Source: CAZRUM01 sp964603435
GTDB taxonomy: Bacteria > Patescibacteriota > Patescibacteriia > Magasanikbacterales > UBA922
NCBI GenBank assembly: GCA_964603435.1
Contig: CAZRUM010000012.1
Location: forward strand, 1-27,592
Direction of reading: 5' to 3'
Length of the DNA stretch: 27,592 nt
Positions 13,225 through 20,661 of this stretch are shown piece by piece. Within the stretch, counting starts at the first letter, position 1; every line of letters begins with the position of its first letter. The notes under the pieces were generated by a model that saw nothing but the letters and a program-made list of their open reading frames with translations, did not search any database and was not told the DNA's origin. A program made the translations under genes and the position numbers.

Positions 13225-14368
13225 AAAACTTAAATATTAACTTCGGAAAATCTTTCATTTTTTGTTCAAACTCATCACGATCAAAAGAATGGAAGTCAAC
13301 GATTGAACCTTCGTAATTTTTTAAAACGTATTTCTTAATCTTTTCTTGAATTCCGTTGTCTTTATCTTCCAATAATTTTTTTGTCATCTCCCAAGTCTTC
13401 CAGATTTGTCTACCAATGACACCGTGAATATGAATTCCATTTCGGATCATGGTCTCAAAACTTTCCAAAACAAAATCTCCAGACCTAAGACCAAATAATA
13501 CCACATGACCACCACGACGGGCTGACCAAATTGCATTATTTACACTAGAATTGGGTCCTGCCATTTCCATCGCCACATCTACCCCGACTCCATCAGTTAA
13601 TTCTTTTATCTTAGCAACAACATCCTCATCATGTGCCCATGGCTTGTCACCTTGTTTTATTTCCAATTTTATTACTTCGTCTGCCCCGATTTCTTTTGCA
13701 AGCTCCAGATTAGCCTCATTCATATCAATACCAATAATTTTCTTGGCCCCCATACCACGAGCAATAATAATGGACATTGAACCAATCGCCCCACAACCAA
13801 ACACGGCTACGGTTTTATCTTTCATATCAACCTGGGTACAAGCATGCACAGCATTGCCAAACGGTTCTTGCATAGCGGCCACTGCTGGTTCAATTTTCTC
13901 TGTATCAGTCTTCCACAAAATACTAGCCGGTAACTTTGCATAATCTGCAAAACAACCATCCTGTGCAATTCCAATAATTACATCCTCGGCACAGACATGC
14001 TTATCTCCTCTTATACATTGATAACACTTGCCACAGGTAATGTGAGACTCAGCCGAAACAATATCGCCTTTTTTCAAATCATACTTACTGGCCACACCAG
14101 CACCCAGCTCGACAATTTCCCCCAATAATTCATGTCCTATAATTCTCTGTTCTTTATTTTCACTATCCAAACTAGACAAAACTAGAGGACCAAAAGATGA
14201 GCGAGACCACATACCCCTATCACTTCCACAAAATCCAGCGTACTGCATTTTTATAATTACCTCATCTGGTTTTAGATCCTCAACTTTAGGCTCCTCCACA
14301 TCAATCATCCAAAAACCACGAGTATCATCCCAGTGTCCTTTGTTTTTGTCATAGATTAGAGCTTTCAT
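13223..14368 (-). CDS. tdh: Zinc-dependent threonine 3-dehydrogenase-like MDR oxidoreductase
   Basis: A 381-residue medium-chain dehydrogenase. Catalytic zinc ligands are C47 (AGFCGSD) and H79-E80 (GHE); structural zinc ligands are C112, C115, C118 and C126 (CGKCYQC and HVC). The Rossmann fold carries VFGCGAIGSMS (189-199) and an acidic IGIDMNEANLELAKEIGADEVI for NAD. Threonine dehydrogenase oxidises L-threonine to 2-amino-3-ketobutyrate. That substrate is inferred from the neighbouring kbl, since motifs alone would also allow other polyol or alcohol substrates. At 381 residues it is about 40 longer than E. coli Tdh, with a longer N-terminal strand and an insertion around residues 52-72. It starts 10 bases after the GNAT gene. 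Confidence 0.8.
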   Translation of the reverse strand: MKALIYDKNKGHWDDTRGFWMIDVEEPKVEDLKPDEVIIKMQYAGFCGSDRGMWSRSSFGPLVLSSLDSENKEQRIIGHELLGEIVELGAGVASKYDLKKGDIVSAESHITCGKCYQCIRGDKHVCAEDVIIGIAQDGCFADYAKLPASILWKTDTEKIEPAVAAMQEPFGNAVHACTQVDMKDKTVAVFGCGAIGSMSIIIARGMGAKKIIGIDMNEANLELAKEIGADEVIKLEIKQGDKPWAHDEDVVAKIKELTDGVGVDVAMEMAGPNSSVNNAIWSARRGGHVVLFGLRSGDFVLESFETMIRNGIHIHGVIGRQIWKTWEMTKKLLEDKDNGIQEKIKKYVLKNYEGSIVDFHSFDRDEFEQKMKDFPKLIFKF

Positions 14369-14378
14369 AAAATTATAA

Positions 14379-14951
14379 TTATTGTAATTTTTTATACATT
14401 CTAAAACCTAAATTATCTGCAACAAGATCGTTTATTTCTTCTTCTGAAAATTCAACAAAAGTTTCATAACCTGCTTTTTTATAAAATTTATAAGGATGTC
14501 TGACTTTTTCTGTGCCCTCAGCCCAAAGCTCCACATGATCACAGCCAAATTTATACGCATCTTCTTCTACCCTTTTCAACAAAACAGAACCTATACCAAA
14601 ACCTTTTCTTAATGCAATGGGCATGACGTTTAAAGATTTTACATAACAGAATGGTGGATTTGCTGACATATTAAAATCTGCTATTAAAATTGCAATTTGT
14701 TCTTTGCTACCACTATCAAGAGAAAAACCTACACTATATTCCCCTCTCTTTTGAGATCCATTTTCTGATTCAGATAAATTTGGCTCTATAAAAGCATCGA
14801 AACCCTCCCCAGATTTTACTTTCTCTAACAAAGTATCAAGTGCTACATCCAAGACTTTTTGTGCACCACCTTCATCGTCTACACTAAAATCAGCTCCTTG
14901 CTCTTGCAAACCAGCGTTAATTTTGTTTTGTCCTGGTGTTAATTCTCTCAT
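14379..14951 (-). CDS. GNAT family N-acetyltransferase
   Basis: A 190-residue GNAT protein. The acetyl-CoA motif A is VKSLNVMPIALRKGFGIGSVLLKRVEEDA (residues ~104-132, with R-K-G-F-G-I-G), followed by HVELWAEGTEKVRHPYKFYKKAGYETF, the motif-B strand and helix. The N-terminal ~80 residues are a helical acidic extension without recognisable domain. The acceptor is unknown. It follows the GlmU-like gene by 1 base, and glucosamine-1-phosphate acetylation is the activity missing from that shortened GlmU. A role there would be speculative, because GlmU normally uses a left-handed beta-helix acetyltransferase. Confidence 0.8.
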   Translation of the reverse strand: MRELTPGQNKINAGLQEQGADFSVDDEGGAQKVLDVALDTLLEKVKSGEGFDAFIEPNLSESENGSQKRGEYSVGFSLDSGSKEQIAILIADFNMSANPPFCYVKSLNVMPIALRKGFGIGSVLLKRVEEDAYKFGCDHVELWAEGTEKVRHPYKFYKKAGYETFVEFSEEEINDLVADNLGFRMYKKLQ

Positions 14952-14952
14952 A

Positions 14953-15678
14953 TTATTGTAATTGTTCTAAATGTTGTTTGGTATTAATCCCAACTGCTTC
15001 TTCTGGTAATATTTCTGCCGTATTAATCTTGTCACCATTTTCAATTGCGATACTAACCAAATCAGTTAGATAATATTCTTGCGAAGCATTATTATTTTCA
15101 AGTTTTTTAATATTTTTCCATAGCCACTCGTTATCAAAGCAAAAATAGGCTGTATTTAATTCTGTAATTTCTAAATCTTGCTCACCTGCATCTTTTATTT
15201 CAACGATACTTGTTACTTCACCATTTTCATTTCTAATTATTCTACCAAAGTCATAAAAATCTTTATACTGCCCTGCAAAATTTGGAACCTGCGTTGTTAG
15301 TAGTGTAATCTTACTATCATTTTCATTATGAATCTTAATTAAATTTTCAATTGATGCTAATTTTATAAATGGCATATCACCATACAATACTACCACATCG
15401 CCTTTCTTATCCCTCAATCGCCCCTCTGCTTGCATCACTGCATGCCCAGTCCCCAGTCTCGGCTCTTGAACAACATAGTCAGCTCTGTCACCCAGATAAT
15501 CTTTAACAATATTATCATCACTTACAACTACCACAGGCTTTATTTGCAGACTTTCTACAGTTGAGACTGCATATTCTATCAAGGGCTGATTTTTAAGCTC
15601 CTGCATCACTTTTGGCAGATCACTTTTCATGCGTGTGCCCTTGCCAGCTGCTAGAATTATTATGTTAGTATTATTCAT
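14953..15678 (-). CDS. GlmU-type N-acetylglucosamine-1-phosphate uridyltransferase domain, stand-alone
   Basis: A 241-residue nucleotidyltransferase equal to the N-terminal half of GlmU, which joins UTP and GlcNAc-1-phosphate to UDP-GlcNAc. Signatures: IILAAGKGTRMKSDLPKV (residues 6-23), QEPRLGTGHAVMQAE, VVLYGDMPFI, DFGRIIRNENGEV, and E-x-NTAYFCFD for the sugar site. The left-handed beta-helix acetyltransferase half (about 220 residues) is absent; the stop is clean and the next gene is a GNAT. The enzyme may use pre-acetylated sugar or serve another sugar phosphate. Its start overlaps the HAD gene by 8 bases. Confidence 0.85.
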   Translation of the reverse strand: MNNTNIIILAAGKGTRMKSDLPKVMQELKNQPLIEYAVSTVESLQIKPVVVVSDDNIVKDYLGDRADYVVQEPRLGTGHAVMQAEGRLRDKKGDVVVLYGDMPFIKLASIENLIKIHNENDSKITLLTTQVPNFAGQYKDFYDFGRIIRNENGEVTSIVEIKDAGEQDLEITELNTAYFCFDNEWLWKNIKKLENNNASQEYYLTDLVSIAIENGDKINTAEILPEEAVGINTKQHLEQLQ

Positions 15679-16300
15679 AATTTTCTATGTATTCTTTAAT
15701 TTCAGTCAGAGTTTCAAAATATGGAAAACCTGCCTCCTTGGCATCTCCTACTGCATATTTGTTCAAATTAATTTTTGTAATAATTACTATCTCTGGATTT
15801 AACTCGTGTACAGCTTTATTTTCTACGAGGTTATCATTTACAAAAAATATTCTTTCGCTACTTTTTATATTATCTTTTAAATATTTCGCCTTACCATTTT
15901 CTAAATAAAATGTTTGGACAAAGTATTTTTCAATTTCCACTGTTTCAACTTTTAGACGTTGAAAATCCTTGTCTCCTGCTGTCATGAGCACCATCTTTTC
16001 TTTTTTAAAATGTTCTAAAAAATCTATAGCATCAAAAAATAAATATTCTTTTTTAATCAACTCTTTTAATTCTTGTAAAAGTTTTTCTACATCGAGATCA
16101 TGCCCCATCTTTTTCAATTCATCAATATTTTTTTCAAAAGTATAACCAAAACCACAAACATCTTCCCAATCTTTTATGCTCTTTTTGTAAGCCTGTCTAA
16201 AATCTTCCTCACTAACACCGTAGCGAGAAAAAACTTTGATAATAGCATCTACAAAGTTTTTTGTTTGAAAAAGTGTGTGATCAAAATCAACAATAATCAT
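15671..16300 (-). CDS. HAD-superfamily hydrolase
   Basis: A 209-residue HAD protein. Motif I is IIVDFDHTLFQT (D5 nucleophile, D7), motif II is VLMTAGDKDFQ (T/S), and motif IV is IFFVNDNLVENKA. The helical cap between motifs I and II (about 15-100) is rich in Lys and Glu. The substrate is unknown; its place between the TrmB-like regulator and the GlmU-like gene suggests phosphorylated sugar or nucleotide-sugar metabolism. The gene lies 3 bases after the regulator and overlaps the next gene by 8 bases, indicating one transcript. Confidence 0.78.
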   Translation of the reverse strand: MIIVDFDHTLFQTKNFVDAIIKVFSRYGVSEEDFRQAYKKSIKDWEDVCGFGYTFEKNIDELKKMGHDLDVEKLLQELKELIKKEYLFFDAIDFLEHFKKEKMVLMTAGDKDFQRLKVETVEIEKYFVQTFYLENGKAKYLKDNIKSSERIFFVNDNLVENKAVHELNPEIVIITKINLNKYAVGDAKEAGFPYFETLTEIKEYIENYE

Positions 16301-16303
16301 AGT

Positions 16304-17038
16304 TTATAATTTCTCCCAAAGATTATTAAAAATTATTTTTTGCATAGCACAAATTCCTTCATTCTCCACTACCACACCAACCATTTCTTTTTTGGCATCA
16401 AGTGATACATAGGCAGTTTTACCAGGATATATAATAATGTAAGTTGGTGTATCATTTTTTGCTTCAAGCCACTTACGTTCATCGAGCCCGCGAAGTTCTC
16501 CGCCCTCTCCTACCGCAATAACTTGCACGTTAATACCTTTGGCAATACGCACGTCACTAAATGTTGGAAAATCTTGATACAAGTCCTGGCGCAAGCCTTC
16601 GGCTGAATAAACTAAATATTTTTTATCTTCGCTTTGCTCACAACTCTCCAAAACATCTTCCAAAATTAATCTAATTTCATCTTGCTTATAATATTTGGCG
16701 ACTGGTCTGTCTCCACCCGGATTATGCAAAGCTTGAAGCTCTGGGATAAGCTGGTCTAGATTATTATCTAAAGAGCGCAATTTTTCTTCTTGCTGACGAA
16801 TCACCTGGCGAAGATTTTCTGGGTCTTCTGCTACAAATAGCTGTTTTGTATCCTCTTTGTAATAACGAACCACTTCTTTTTCTTGCAAATCCTTCAAAAT
16901 TTCATATACAGACCCTCTATTTAGACCAGAGCTCTCAGCTATCTTCCTTACAGAGCTAGGACCCAACCCCAAAAGGACCAGGTAAACCTTGGCCATTTTG
17001 TCAGAAAATCCTAATTTTTTGAGTAGATTGATATCCAT
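16304..17038 (-). CDS. TrmB-family transcriptional regulator (first)
   Basis: A 244-residue regulator. The start at 17038 is preferred to the in-frame ATG at 17125, since the promoter lies between them and translation from 17038 begins with a typical TrmB N-terminus (MDINLLKKLGFSDKMAKVYL). Residues 1-70 form a winged helix (AKVYLVLLGLGPSSVRKIAESSGLNRGSVYEILKDL), followed by a coiled linker (LRQVIRQQEEKLRSLDNNLDQL, about 80-105) for dimerisation and a C-terminal effector domain. TrmB proteins commonly sense sugars. It heads the large minus-strand cluster of amino-sugar and threonine genes and is expected to control it. Confidence 0.8.
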   Translation of the reverse strand: MDINLLKKLGFSDKMAKVYLVLLGLGPSSVRKIAESSGLNRGSVYEILKDLQEKEVVRYYKEDTKQLFVAEDPENLRQVIRQQEEKLRSLDNNLDQLIPELQALHNPGGDRPVAKYYKQDEIRLILEDVLESCEQSEDKKYLVYSAEGLRQDLYQDFPTFSDVRIAKGINVQVIAVGEGGELRGLDERKWLEAKNDTPTYIIIYPGKTAYVSLDAKKEMVGVVVENEGICAMQKIIFNNLWEKL

Positions 17039-17048
17039 ATTTTTGCTA

Positions 17049-17082
17049 AGTATAGCATAATATATTATGTATATTTTGTCAA
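17049..17082 (-). promoter_or_regulatory. Promoter with palindromic core upstream of the first TrmB gene
   Basis: TTGACA (17077-17082) lies 17 bases from TATGCT (17054-17059) or 22 bases from the better TATACT (17049-17054). The spacer contains a perfect 14-bp palindrome CATAATATATTATG (17056-17069), a candidate operator. With TATACT the transcript would start almost at the ATG (10 bases between -10 and ATG). Confidence 0.6.
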
Positions 17083-17124
17083 TTTTTTTCTGACAGATAT
17101 GTGGATAAGTCATTAAAATACACA

Positions 17125-17151
17125 AAAAATCCCCTAAACTAGGGGATTTTT
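17125..17151. terminator. Terminator after fba
   Basis: A perfect 12-bp stem, AAAAATCCCCTA with TAGGGGATTTTT, around a 3-base loop. T-runs on both strands flank it. It ends the fbp-fba transcript and isolates it from the TrmB-led cluster. Confidence 0.9.
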
Positions 17152-17182
17152 CTTAATTTATTGGTAAATTTTGTCCAAACAT

Positions 17183-18190
17183 TTATTTCTCCATCTCTTC
17201 ACTATACTCACCTGCCCTAGCTAGACTAGTTAGCTTGGCGCGATGAGCAAAAGTTTCTTGGGCTTGTATCACATTTTCTTCTTTTCCTCCCCAAGCTTTA
17301 AGAGTAGAAGCTTGCAAAGCACGGCCATAAGAAAAACTTAACTCCCAAGGATGCATTTCATCTCCCATGTTCATAGCGTTCAAGTTTGCAGAAGCCTGTG
17401 CTTCAGTTTGCCCACCAGATAAAAATACAATTCCGGGCATACCACGTGGCACAACTTCGCGAAAACATTTTACAGTCATCTCAGCTACTTTTTCTGGGGC
17501 GTCTTCTCCTGCATCCATACCAGAGATTACCATATTTGGTTTTAGAACCATACCATCCAATTCTACACCTTTGGCTTTCAACTTTTCAAATACAGTTTGC
17601 AAAACCTGTTTAGTAACTTCATAACAACGATCAATACCGTGAGCTCCAGCCATCAAAACTTCTGGCTCAACAATAGGTACGATGTTATTCTGCTGACAAA
17701 TAAAAGCATATTCTGCCAAATCTTCGGCATTACGCTTTATAATCTCTTCGCCAGGTAATGTATCAGAAATACTGTAAACAGCCCGCCACTTGGCAAATCT
17801 AGCCCCTAGCTCGTAGTATTCTTTCATCCTCTCGCCCAGACCATCTAAACCTTTGGTATATTTTTCTGTCTCAGAGCCAGGTAATAATTCTGTACCCATA
17901 TCAACTTTAATACCAGGTAAAATACCTTTGCCGGTTAAAAGTTTTGCAAAAGATACACCGTCTTTTGTGCTCTGTCGTAGAGTCTCGTCAAACAAAATCA
18001 CACCACTGATATAATCTTCTACACCAGGCGTAGTGAAAAGTAATTCACGATAAACACGACGATTTTCTTCGGTAGACTCAGCCCCGATTGAATCAAATCT
18101 TTTTGTGATAGTTGGTGTGCTCTCATCAGCTGCCAAAATTCCTTTACGAGGCGTCACCATCTTGTCGGCAATATCTTGTATTGTTTGCAT
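17183..18190 (-). CDS. Fructose-bisphosphate aldolase, class I
   Basis: A 335-residue Schiff-base aldolase of the eukaryotic-like class I family, interconverting fructose-1,6-bisphosphate with glyceraldehyde-3-phosphate and dihydroxyacetone phosphate. The Schiff-base lysine is K217 in GMVLKPNMVISG. Other active-site residues visible are D23 in LAADEST, K95 in GIKVDMG, K134 in RFAKWRAVYS and E175/E177 in VPIVEPEVL. The segment FLSGGQTEAQASANLNAMN is a phosphate-binding loop. No metal-binding class II motifs are present. The gene begins 4 bases after fbp, so the two enzymes catalyse successive steps and are made together. Confidence 0.95.
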   Translation of the reverse strand: MQTIQDIADKMVTPRKGILAADESTPTITKRFDSIGAESTEENRRVYRELLFTTPGVEDYISGVILFDETLRQSTKDGVSFAKLLTGKGILPGIKVDMGTELLPGSETEKYTKGLDGLGERMKEYYELGARFAKWRAVYSISDTLPGEEIIKRNAEDLAEYAFICQQNNIVPIVEPEVLMAGAHGIDRCYEVTKQVLQTVFEKLKAKGVELDGMVLKPNMVISGMDAGEDAPEKVAEMTVKCFREVVPRGMPGIVFLSGGQTEAQASANLNAMNMGDEMHPWELSFSYGRALQASTLKAWGGKEENVIQAQETFAHRAKLTSLARAGEYSEEMEK

Positions 18191-18194
18191 ATGA

Positions 18195-19166
18195 TTAATA
18201 ATTATTATTTAGATAATCTTCTATAATATTTTTATTCCCTATTACTAAAGCAACACGCTCATGCAAACCCTCTCCAGCAATATCCAAAATATCATTCTCA
18301 CCATCGGTTGAAAGTCCTCCGGCTTGTTCTATTAAAAATGCCATTGGTTTGGCTTCAAAATTTAGACGAAGTTTCCCACTGTAGTTACGCTTACCTTGTC
18401 TATCAACTGCAGGATAAATAAATACACCACCCTTAATTAAATTGCGATGAAAATCTGCCACGAGAGAACCGATATAACGAGTGGAACAACCTTTATCTTT
18501 CAAATACTCTACAAATTTTTGATCTTTTTCTTTAAAATATTTTGTATTGCCTTCATTTACACTATAATACTTACACTCTTCTGGTAGTACCATCTTTTCT
18601 CTGGAAAATAAGAACTCATCAGATTCATTGTCCAAGGTAAATTCATAAACCCCACTGCCAAAACTAAAAACTAAGACAGTAGAAGAGCCGTACAAAATAT
18701 AACCTGCTAAAATTTGATTCTTACCACTTTGCAAAAATTGTTTTTCATCATTGGGTTCAATGTTTTCTAATTTTTTGTAAACTGAAAAAATTGTTCCAAT
18801 ACTAACGTTCACATCAATATTAGAAGAACCATCAAGAGGATCAAAGGCAATAACATATTTACCAACCTGACCATCTTCACACATCTTCACTACACCCTCT
18901 TCCTCTTCTGAGGCCATAGCAGAAAAACGACCACTCTTACACAGATAACTCTTGCACAGATCATTGGCAAATTCATCCAATTTTTGCACTTCTTCCCCCT
19001 GAACATTTTCTTTGCAGGCACTACCCAAAATACCACACAAACCAGCTTTATTGGTATGATGGGAAATTGTTTTGCCTATGTAGGCTAGATCTTTCATTAT
19101 TTCTACCAAGTCAAGCTTATCTGGGTGCTCAACCAACTCTTTTTCTAGATATTTTTCTAAATTCAT
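18195..19166 (-). CDS. fbp: Fructose-1,6-bisphosphatase, class I
   Basis: A 323-residue phosphatase giving fructose-6-phosphate, the committed step of gluconeogenesis. Metal ligands lie in ASEEEE (about E87-E89) and the signature FDPLDGSSNID (D109 to D118). The substrate-binding C-terminal part has RYIGSLVADFHRNLIKGGVFIYPA and LRLNFEAKPMAFLIEQAGG. A distinctive cysteine-rich segment near residues 44-76 (GLCGILGSACKEN and LCKSYLCKSG) could give redox or allosteric control. The product is the substrate of GlmS further along the strand. It has its own promoter nested in the upstream terminator. Confidence 0.95.
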   Translation of the reverse strand: MNLEKYLEKELVEHPDKLDLVEIMKDLAYIGKTISHHTNKAGLCGILGSACKENVQGEEVQKLDEFANDLCKSYLCKSGRFSAMASEEEEGVVKMCEDGQVGKYVIAFDPLDGSSNIDVNVSIGTIFSVYKKLENIEPNDEKQFLQSGKNQILAGYILYGSSTVLVFSFGSGVYEFTLDNESDEFLFSREKMVLPEECKYYSVNEGNTKYFKEKDQKFVEYLKDKGCSTRYIGSLVADFHRNLIKGGVFIYPAVDRQGKRNYSGKLRLNFEAKPMAFLIEQAGGLSTDGENDILDIAGEGLHERVALVIGNKNIIEDYLNNNY

Positions 19167-19187
19167 AGTTTATTTAAATATATCATT

Positions 19188-19216
19188 ACTATATCAATAA
19201 AAAACACCCTCGTCAA
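19188..19216 (-). promoter_or_regulatory. fbp-fba promoter embedded in the preceding terminator
   Basis: TTGACG (19211-19216), a 17-base spacer and TATAGT (19188-19193) on the minus strand, with initiation near 19181 and a 15-base leader. The -35 lies in the loop and left arm of the hairpin 19204-19223 that ends the upstream acidic-protein gene. Confidence 0.7.
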
Positions 19217-19223
19217 AGGGTGT
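19204..19223 (-). terminator. Terminator of the acidic hypothetical gene
   Basis: ACACCCT and AGGGTGT pair across a 6-base loop, and the minus-strand tail runs TTTTTT. It sits 17 bases after the stop codon. Confidence 0.8.
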
Positions 19224-19240
19224 ATTATTTATATCTTTTC

Positions 19241-19576
19241 CTAAAAATCACTACTTTTTTTTGAGTCTTCTTCCTCCTCTTCATCATCAAAATTATCTTC
19301 TGAACTATAACTATCATAATTTATCTCTCCGCCCAAAGCCTGTTCCCAAAGCTCATCCACTGTATGCTCCAAATTTAGATCATCCGAATGATCGGCATAC
19401 CACTGATCAAATGCAACTTTCAATTCTCCTGTATCAGAAGCATTCTCAAACACATCTTCTAACAAGCTGTATTTTTCCTGATGAGACATAGCCATGTCTT
19501 CTTCTAGTTCACGAAATAGTTTTTCAATATGAGCCAACACTGACTCTTTTACCTCGTCATAATTTTCTTCTGTCAT
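19241..19576 (-). CDS. Small acidic hypothetical protein
   Basis: A 111-residue protein, strongly acidic, ending in a disordered Asp/Glu tail (DNFDDEEEEEDSKKSSDF). Residues 1-45 look helical (ESVLAHIEKLFRELEEDMAMSHQEKYSLLEDVF); the middle has WYADHSDDLNLEHTVDELWEQAL. No membrane segment and no known family recognised. It is monocistronic, with its own promoter, hairpin leader and terminator. The acidic tail would suit binding to a basic partner such as a histone-like or ribosomal protein, but this is only a suggestion. Confidence 0.6.
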   Translation of the reverse strand: MTEENYDEVKESVLAHIEKLFRELEEDMAMSHQEKYSLLEDVFENASDTGELKVAFDQWYADHSDDLNLEHTVDELWEQALGGEINYDSYSSEDNFDDEEEEEDSKKSSDF

Positions 19577-19597
19577 ATTTTTTATTTTTAATGCATG

Positions 19598-19654
19598 CCC
19601 CGTTTTATATCTACCTCGACGAAGTGAAACGAGTCGGGAAGATATTTTTCGGGG
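19598..19654 (-). promoter_or_regulatory. Hairpin filling the 5' leader of the acidic gene
   Basis: Nested pairs CCCCG/CGGGG (19598-19602, 19650-19654), ATATCT/AGATAT and CGAC/GTCG form a roughly 57-base imperfect stem. With initiation predicted near 19656, the transcript would begin almost exactly at the base of this hairpin. The GC-rich tip resembles the other GC-rich palindromes in this window. No Shine-Dalgarno is seen between it and the ATG at 19576. Confidence 0.6.
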
Positions 19655-19662
19655 TCAAAAAG

Positions 19663-19691
19663 AATATATCAATTTTTTTAAAACTTGGCAA
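19663..19691 (-). promoter_or_regulatory. Promoter of the acidic hypothetical gene
   Basis: TTGCCA (19686-19691), a 17-base spacer and TATATT (19663-19668) on the minus strand. It runs divergently to the xth promoter about 30 bases away. Confidence 0.7.
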
Positions 19692-19722
19692 TAGCAACCA
19701 ACTGTGGATAGTTATTCATACC

Positions 19723-19751
19723 TAGTCAATTACCCTTTTTTTTGCTATATT
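19723..19751 (+). promoter_or_regulatory. xth promoter
   Basis: TAGTCA (19723-19728, moderate -35), a 17-base spacer and TATATT (19746-19751). Initiation is expected near 19758, 2-3 bases before the ATG at 19761, implying a leaderless mRNA and excluding the upstream in-frame ATG at 19704. Confidence 0.6.
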
Positions 19752-19760
19752 AAGTACATT

Positions 19761-20549
19761 ATGAAGAAACAAATTTTAACACTAATGTCTTGGAATGTCA
19801 ATGGTATCCGGGCTGCTATGCGCAAAGATTTTACCGGCTTTTTGAAAACTCAAAAACCCGATATTTTGGCTTTGCAAGAAGTAAAAATAGCCGAGAAAGA
19901 CCGATCTGATGCCAAACTAGATTTCCCAGGCTACGAAGAATTTTGGAACTCGGCCGATCGTCCTGGTTATTCTGGTACAGCTATTTTAATTAAAAAAAGT
20001 TTAGCTAAAAATATCACAGATAAATTTAATGATATTGGTAAACCAATTTATGATACCGAAGGTCGTGTACAAACAATTGATTTTGGTAAATTTTATTTTG
20101 TAAATATTTATTTTCCCAACACTCGTGAAGATTTGTCTAGATTAGATTTTAAAATTGATTTCAATAATCACATTGCCAAATTTGTAAAAAAACTAGAAAA
20201 AACAAAACCAGTTGTTGTAACTGGTGACTACAATGTAGCCCATGAAGAAATTGATCTGGCACGCCCAAAGCCAAATGATGGTAATGCAGGCTTTCACCCA
20301 CGCGAACGTGCTTGGCTCACCAAGTTTTTGGACTCTGGCATGATAGATACTTTTCGTTTCAAAAATCCAAAAAAAATCCAGTACTCCTGGTGGACCTATC
20401 GCTTTGGTGCCAGAAGTAGAAATGTTGGTTGGCGTATAGATTACTTTATCGCCAGTAAAAAACTAACAAAGCATATTAAGGGGGCCAAGATATTGGATCA
20501 GATTACAGGTTCAGACCATTGTCCTATAGTGTTAAAAATTGAAATCTAA
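19761..20549 (+). CDS. xth: Exodeoxyribonuclease III / AP endonuclease
   Basis: A 262-residue enzyme of the ExoIII/APE1 family, which cuts DNA 5' to abasic sites in base excision repair. The start is taken at 19761: the 19 residues encoded upstream are not conserved and lie before the likely transcription start. Motifs in order: SWNVNGIRA (metal N), ILALQEVKI (catalytic Glu), SGTAILIKK, VQTIDFGKFYFVNIYFPN, VVTGDYNVAHEEIDLARPK (active-site Asp and Asn), YSWWTYR, GWRIDYFIAS and GSDHCPI (Asp-His pair). Its activity complements the EndoQ-type nuclease elsewhere in the window. It is transcribed alone; the metal-response operon follows under a separate promoter. Confidence 0.93.
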   Translation: MKKQILTLMSWNVNGIRAAMRKDFTGFLKTQKPDILALQEVKIAEKDRSDAKLDFPGYEEFWNSADRPGYSGTAILIKKSLAKNITDKFNDIGKPIYDTEGRVQTIDFGKFYFVNIYFPNTREDLSRLDFKIDFNNHIAKFVKKLEKTKPVVVTGDYNVAHEEIDLARPKPNDGNAGFHPRERAWLTKFLDSGMIDTFRFKNPKKIQYSWWTYRFGARSRNVGWRIDYFIASKKLTKHIKGAKILDQITGSDHCPIVLKIEI

Positions 20550-20568
20550 ATTTATTTAGCTATACCCC

Positions 20569-20614
20569 TTGACAAAAATTCTAAATCCTATATAATAAGT
20601 GCAACTCAGTTGCA
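20569..20614 (+). promoter_or_regulatory. Promoter and 7-1-7 operator of the fur/zip/lgt operon
   Basis: TTGACA (20569-20574), a 16-base spacer and TATAAT (20591-20596) form a near-perfect promoter. Immediately after the -10, covering the transcription start, lies the perfect palindrome TGCAACT-C-AGTTGCA (20600-20614), the 7-1-7 geometry used by Fur, Zur and PerR dimers. A repressor bound here would block transcription, so the operon is probably autoregulated. Confidence 0.82.
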
Positions 20615-20661
20615 TTTATTATTTTCACTCCTTCTCTCTTTTAGAGCTACGGGGCACAAGT

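Noticed and set aside
17039..17125. Upstream ATG extending the first TrmB regulator by 29 residues
   Set aside because: The promoter lies inside this extension and a typical TrmB N-terminus begins at 17038.
20599..20661. GTG start that would extend the Fur-family protein by 21 residues
   Set aside because: It lies in the palindromic operator and before or at the transcription start; the added residues do not resemble the family.
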